Shown here: one piece after another, positions 60,101 to 64,000 of the stretch
Numbering within the stretch: position 1 is the stretch's first letter
Layout of the letters: each line of letters begins with the position of its first letter
Source: Vigna angularis
Taxonomy: Eukaryota; Streptophyta; Magnoliopsida; Fabales; Fabaceae
Direction of reading: 5' to 3'
Length of the DNA stretch: 64,000 nucleotides
Assembly (NCBI RefSeq): GCF_016808095.1
Contig: NC_068977.1
Coordinates: 9,918,479 to 9,982,478 of the forward strand
Program-made: the position numbers and the translations under genes
The notes under the pieces: model-generated
What the model was told of the DNA's origin: nothing
The model's input: only the letters and a program-made list of their open reading frames with translations
Database searches by the model: none

Positions 60101-60963
60101 TCAAATAAAAAAAAAATAGGGAATAAAACAAAAATTTAGAATTTCTCTTCCTCTTTTCTTCTTCATCATAAACAGCAAAAATCAATTGTTTCTACCAGAA
60201 AGGATAATTTCTCAATTTCCAGAAGCTGGAACTACATTGCATTCAAAGCTGCAATGGCTGAATTTATTTCTCTCAGAACCCCAGTTAGCTTGACAGTGTA
60301 GCTTCTTCTCTCTGACAAAAGATGGTTTGTTAAAAACTAAAAAAAGGTGGCTTTTTCTTCCATGATCAAAACCCAGATAAAAGATCCACTGCAAGTACCA
60401 GCACACGCCCTTCTTCTGCATCACCATTCATCAACAGTTTAAAGGAGATGGAGACTGTGTCACAAAGATGTTAGGAAAAATCTGTATGCATGCCACATCG
60501 TTGAATCAAGAATAACTGAGAATTTTTCATCACATTGTTGAATAAAAAATCTGCATCTGCTTTGCTTCAATAAACTTGGACAATAATTTCACCACAGAAG
60601 GCATCACATCATGAAACTTCTCTTGGACATGAGAGTTCCCCTCTCCTTTTCCCTTGATCCACCTACACTCAACACTTTGTTTTTTTTCCTTTTTTCAACT
60701 TTGTTGTTTTCCTTTTTTCAACTTTGTTGTTTTCCAAATTCAATCTCAATTAATTTTCCCCTCCAAAACCCTTTTTTCTTTTTCCCTATCACAGTTTAAG
60801 AAAAACTAGTTTCGTGATATGGAACTGATACTCAGCTATTGAGGAATTACAGTACCTCTCCAACCGAATGATATCTCAACTTTGCTGCACAAATGAAACC
60901 ATACAGCCAGATGTGCAGATTCTGGTCCAATGTTTGTCAAAAGATCATGAAGATCAGACATTC
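60101..60963. other. 3' flank of SKIP14
   Basis: No gene. It should include the 3'UTR of the minus-strand gene. A 23-base tandem (TTTTTTCAACTTTGTTGTTT region) occurs near 60690-60735. Confidence 0.45.
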
Positions 60964-63235
60964 CTAGCCATAGAGACAAAACTGATACATGGTCCTCTCA
61001 CCAATAATAGTGCATTCTGCAGCTTCCTTTTCCCCTTCCACTGGACAATGCAGGAACTGATCAAAACAATTCAAACAAAGAGCCTCCAAACAAAATGTCT
61101 CTTCATAAATGTCCTTGATACATCTTCCACAGCGAATGCAGCGTGTTATGCAAACTGTACAACCTCTACAGAGCTGAGCAGCCACATGCTTCTGCTGACA
61201 ACTCTCAGCAGGGCAATCATAAATAGGTCTCACTTTCTTGCATTTTGGACACGCATCTACGTCAATTTGACGGCCATCTTCACGTAAGATATGTGAATAC
61301 TCTCTCCTGTAGAATTGCGGCTTCCTATCTCCATGTTGCAAATGCTTGCTAGCATCCAGTAATTCCTTTAACTCTTCAAACTGCTGTTCAGTCACATGAC
61401 ACATACCACCAAGCCCACCAATTCGTAAATGCTTGATACCAGATTTTCCAGATGACTTAAGAGCCCTGAGGTTCAATAAAATGCCCTCGATTGTGATTCT
61501 GATACAATCTGGCACACTAAGCTGAAAGATGTACATTCAAATTTGTTAGTTTCAAAGGACATATACATACATAAGTTCAAGATATGCCATTTCAATATAA
61601 ATTAAGTTATCAAAACATCTAGTACATAGACAATGATGTGTTTTTCATAAATATGCAAAGGAAATGTAATTGAATTAGCATTAGCATGGTAGTGCACATT
61701 CATCTTTACTGTTGGGTGTGCAACAATTTTTCAAGAATAGAAGTTAGGCGAGTTAAGGCATAGTTGAATTGTAATGCTTAGACTCTACTACACAAAGAAA
61801 ATTGTGCCTTAACTATTAGTAATAACTTTTCATCTAGTGGTAAGCCAAAACACAAAACAAGAATTTGATTCCTAGTGGGATAACTGTTTTAGATGCATTA
61901 ATTGTCCCATCAAAACTTATGTTTCTTATGAAGTTGCAAGAAAACATTAAAATGTTTAGCTTTGATTAGCCAGGGCACAATAAGATATTGTACATTGACA
62001 TCATTGTATATTTACAACAAATATATAGAAAATACTGCCAGCATGAAATCTAAAATATACAAAGCACCAACTTGAAAAAACCATAGCTCTTAAAAGATAT
62101 GTTCTTGGAAAATTTTGATGTAAAAGGTTAACATAACTAAACAAGACTGAACGGGTACCAAAAGTTTTTAAGTTAAAACAACACCAAATCTAAGCTATTG
62201 ATGTAGGGTTAGCTTCAAGCAATGTTTTAAAAGGAGGTCAGTCTAATAAATGATATGTACACATGTTATGTTTTGGATAATGTTACAAATACTAACCTTC
62301 ATCAATCCTGTGTTACTTTGTAAAACACTTTGCAGACCACTGTCAGTGATCCATAAACAGTTCACCAGGATCAGGCATTGAAGGGTACCTTGAGCTCTGT
62401 TGGTTAACTTTACAAGTTTACCATCTGTAATCTTTTCGTTCAATGGCTGATTAATGTGCACAGTCCTCCATAACAAAGGATCACCTCTAACAGCATCACG
62501 CAGTGATCTGCAGACCTGTTCAACAGAGAGAAGGTCCTGTACACCTAGGTAACCCAAGACAAAAAACAAAGCATCATGAGGATCACCTCTTTCAGCATCA
62601 CATTCAATTTTGGGGCAGTTTTGCATTGCTTCAGTGCTTGGAACCAAATAATCGTCATGCTTAACCCTCATAAATCCCCCTGCACTTCCCTCAGTCACAA
62701 TGCCCCCACTAAATACCCCATCAAAATTTTGATACCCTTTGAAAATATCACCTGATACAGACATCTCATTCTCCTTATAACTAAACCCCTGAGGTAGCAG
62801 ATTCTCAGGGCCATTCCAAGCCCAACCCAGACCTAAAAGGTGAAGATGATCATAATCACCGATCTTTTCATGTGTTTCACCCAGCACAAATTCTATATCC
62901 TCAGGTCGGAAATCCCATTCAAAATCCTCAATCCAACCTGAGAATGCTGCCAATGTAGATTCTATGTCTAGTTCAAAAGGGTCCACTGGCAACCGATCAA
63001 GAACATCATCATCGTTGTTTTTATCCTCTTCACCATCCTTGTCATCTTCATCCTCGTCATCCTCATAATCAGCAACCACTTCCTTTGCATTCTCGAAATC
63101 AAAACATGTCTCTCCTAAATTCTCGTTGAAACAACACAGGTAGCAAGAACTGCCAAAACAACCACAGCTTTTGATCGACTGGTCGTCCAACACCGACCCA
63201 TTTGAGGGGCACAAATTCTTCTCATCAAAAGCCAT
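60964..63235 (-). CDS. SKIP14: F-box protein SKIP14, two coding exons, 498 aa
   Basis: Exon 1 is 63235-62297, exon 2 is 61521-60964; the 775-base intron has donor ATGAAG|GTTAGT and acceptor CATCTTTCAG, joining LMK to LSVPDCI in phase 0. An acidic tract spans residues 57-79, the conserved-looking DPFELDIESTLAAFSGWIED lies at 85-104, the F-box at about 218-265 (FFVLGYLGVQDLLSVEQVCR), a short leucine-rich-like part follows (WITDSGLQSVL), and a cysteine-rich CxxC cluster lies at about 404-475 (ACPKCKKV, CRGCTVC, CIRCGRC), probably binding zinc. The F-box would join SKP1 in an SCF ubiquitin ligase; substrates are unknown. ATG at 63235 is chosen because in-frame sequence above it lacks another ATG and holds a likely leader-intron acceptor (TTTGTTACAG, exon from 63256). 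Intact. Confidence 0.93.
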
Positions 63236-64000
63236 TCCGTCCCTTTTTAAGGATCGCTGTAACAAAGAAACAGAAACCCTGCAACAAAAAATAAGCGGGA
63301 CTCAATACACCCACCCCATCAATCTACAATGCCTAATCTCTCCCTTTTTTTTCTCAATTGAGTTGAAGGAAATAAAAAACACGAACCTTCAAAGCACAAA
63401 TTGATGACTGAAGAAAAAAAATAACAAAAAGGGAAGACTTTTAACGAAGGGAAAATAGAAGAATGAAAAAAACCAAGAGGGATATGAAGTAAATGGATCA
63501 CCAATATAACAATTTTAGGCAGAAGAATGTTGGACAGAAAAAGAAGATACAAATGTGATTTGGAAAATCAGGGTTTGTAATAGCCATGAAAAAAGAGAAG
63601 AGAGAAATTACGCTACTCCATATTGTTTGGGCCAATTCATGAAAAGGGTTAGGGATTGAGACAGTCAAGGAGGCAAGGATCAGATTCCTACTCTCCTCAA
63701 CAAATGGAGGAGATTAAGTTCACATATTCTTTGAGATTATCTTTATAACGGGTTTTGCTTTTATTTTGTTTTTTTGAAGATCAATCCTAGAATATTTCAA
63801 ACGTTACAAATAAGAATCCACTGTCAGGTGTATCTCATTAAAGATATACCTTTCGAATAATAAATATACTTACCGAATAAATATTTATATTTATTTTCAT
63901 ACAAATAAATTAGGACGGATTAAAACAATTTCATCATAGTTTATAACAAAAATAAAAGATGAAGTTATCTAAATGGTAAAAAAATAAAATAAAAAGATAA
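63236..64000. promoter_or_regulatory. 5' leader and promoter flank of SKIP14
   Basis: A likely splice acceptor at 63257-63259 (minus strand) suggests a leader intron; the matching donor is not assigned. Upstream sequence to the window end is AT-rich and holds no further gene. Confidence 0.45.

Noticed and set aside
60868..61287. Plus-strand frame of 139 codons over SKIP14 exon 2
   Set aside because: Antisense to a well-supported exon encoding the cysteine cluster.

Overview
The window is nuclear DNA of a flowering plant. It is AT-rich, with GT-AG introns, plant gene families (SKIP14-type F-box, Exo70, ATL RING, FAR1) and dense plant transposons. Copia-type LTRs studded with AATCGATTA motifs point to a legume, perhaps of the Phaseolus/Vigna group; that is inference from memory, not from a search. 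I see no rRNA, tRNA, CRISPR array or bacterial-type operon.

Only three host genes look intact, all on the minus strand: a two-exon ankyrin-repeat protein (20021-22568), mitochondrial ribosomal protein mL54 with a 5'UTR intron (35958-37602), and the F-box protein SKIP14 (60964-63235).

The rest is mostly mobile DNA, much of it delimited to the base by target-site duplications (TSDs). Four CACTA elements have 3-bp TSDs: 123-1810 (AAT), 6695-7698 (ATT), 29348-30688 (GTA) and 45011-54387 (AGG). Mutator-like elements with 9-10 bp TSDs lie at 6459-6637, 14463-16023, 16888-17662, 17702-18289, 34655-34844 and 38134-39567. A hAT-type element with an 8-bp TSD lies at 33023-33574. A complete, very young Ty1/copia retrotransposon (45430-50172, one LTR mismatch, 1355-codon open frame) sits inside the fourth CACTA. 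Older material includes a deleted LTR retrotransposon (about 9872-12673), three or four solo copia-type LTRs, a LINE ORF1 relic (30932-32260) and a FAR1-like relic (44372-44903).

Layout: 1-8 kb, two CACTA elements and a MITE in AT-rich DNA; 9.8-13.8 kb, old LTR elements; 14.4-18.3 kb, a cluster of three MULEs, the first carrying two divergent gene heads; 20-22.6 kb, ankyrin gene; 23.5-29 kb, AT-rich DNA with CACTA debris; 29.3-34.9 kb, CACTA, LINE, hAT and MITE; 36-37.7 kb, mL54; 38.1-39.6 kb, a Pack-MULE carrying ATL RING and Exo70 fragments; 42.4-57.7 kb, solo LTRs around a FAR1-like relic split by the CACTA that was itself split by copia; 61-63.2 kb, SKIP14.

No new gene system such as a defence or biosynthetic cluster is visible. 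The most notable content is transposon biology: two gene-capturing MULEs (one apparently took a bidirectional promoter, the other juxtaposes ATL and Exo70 pieces and has a paralogous empty site next to it), a three-level nest of insertions, and CACTA elements built from tandem hairpins.
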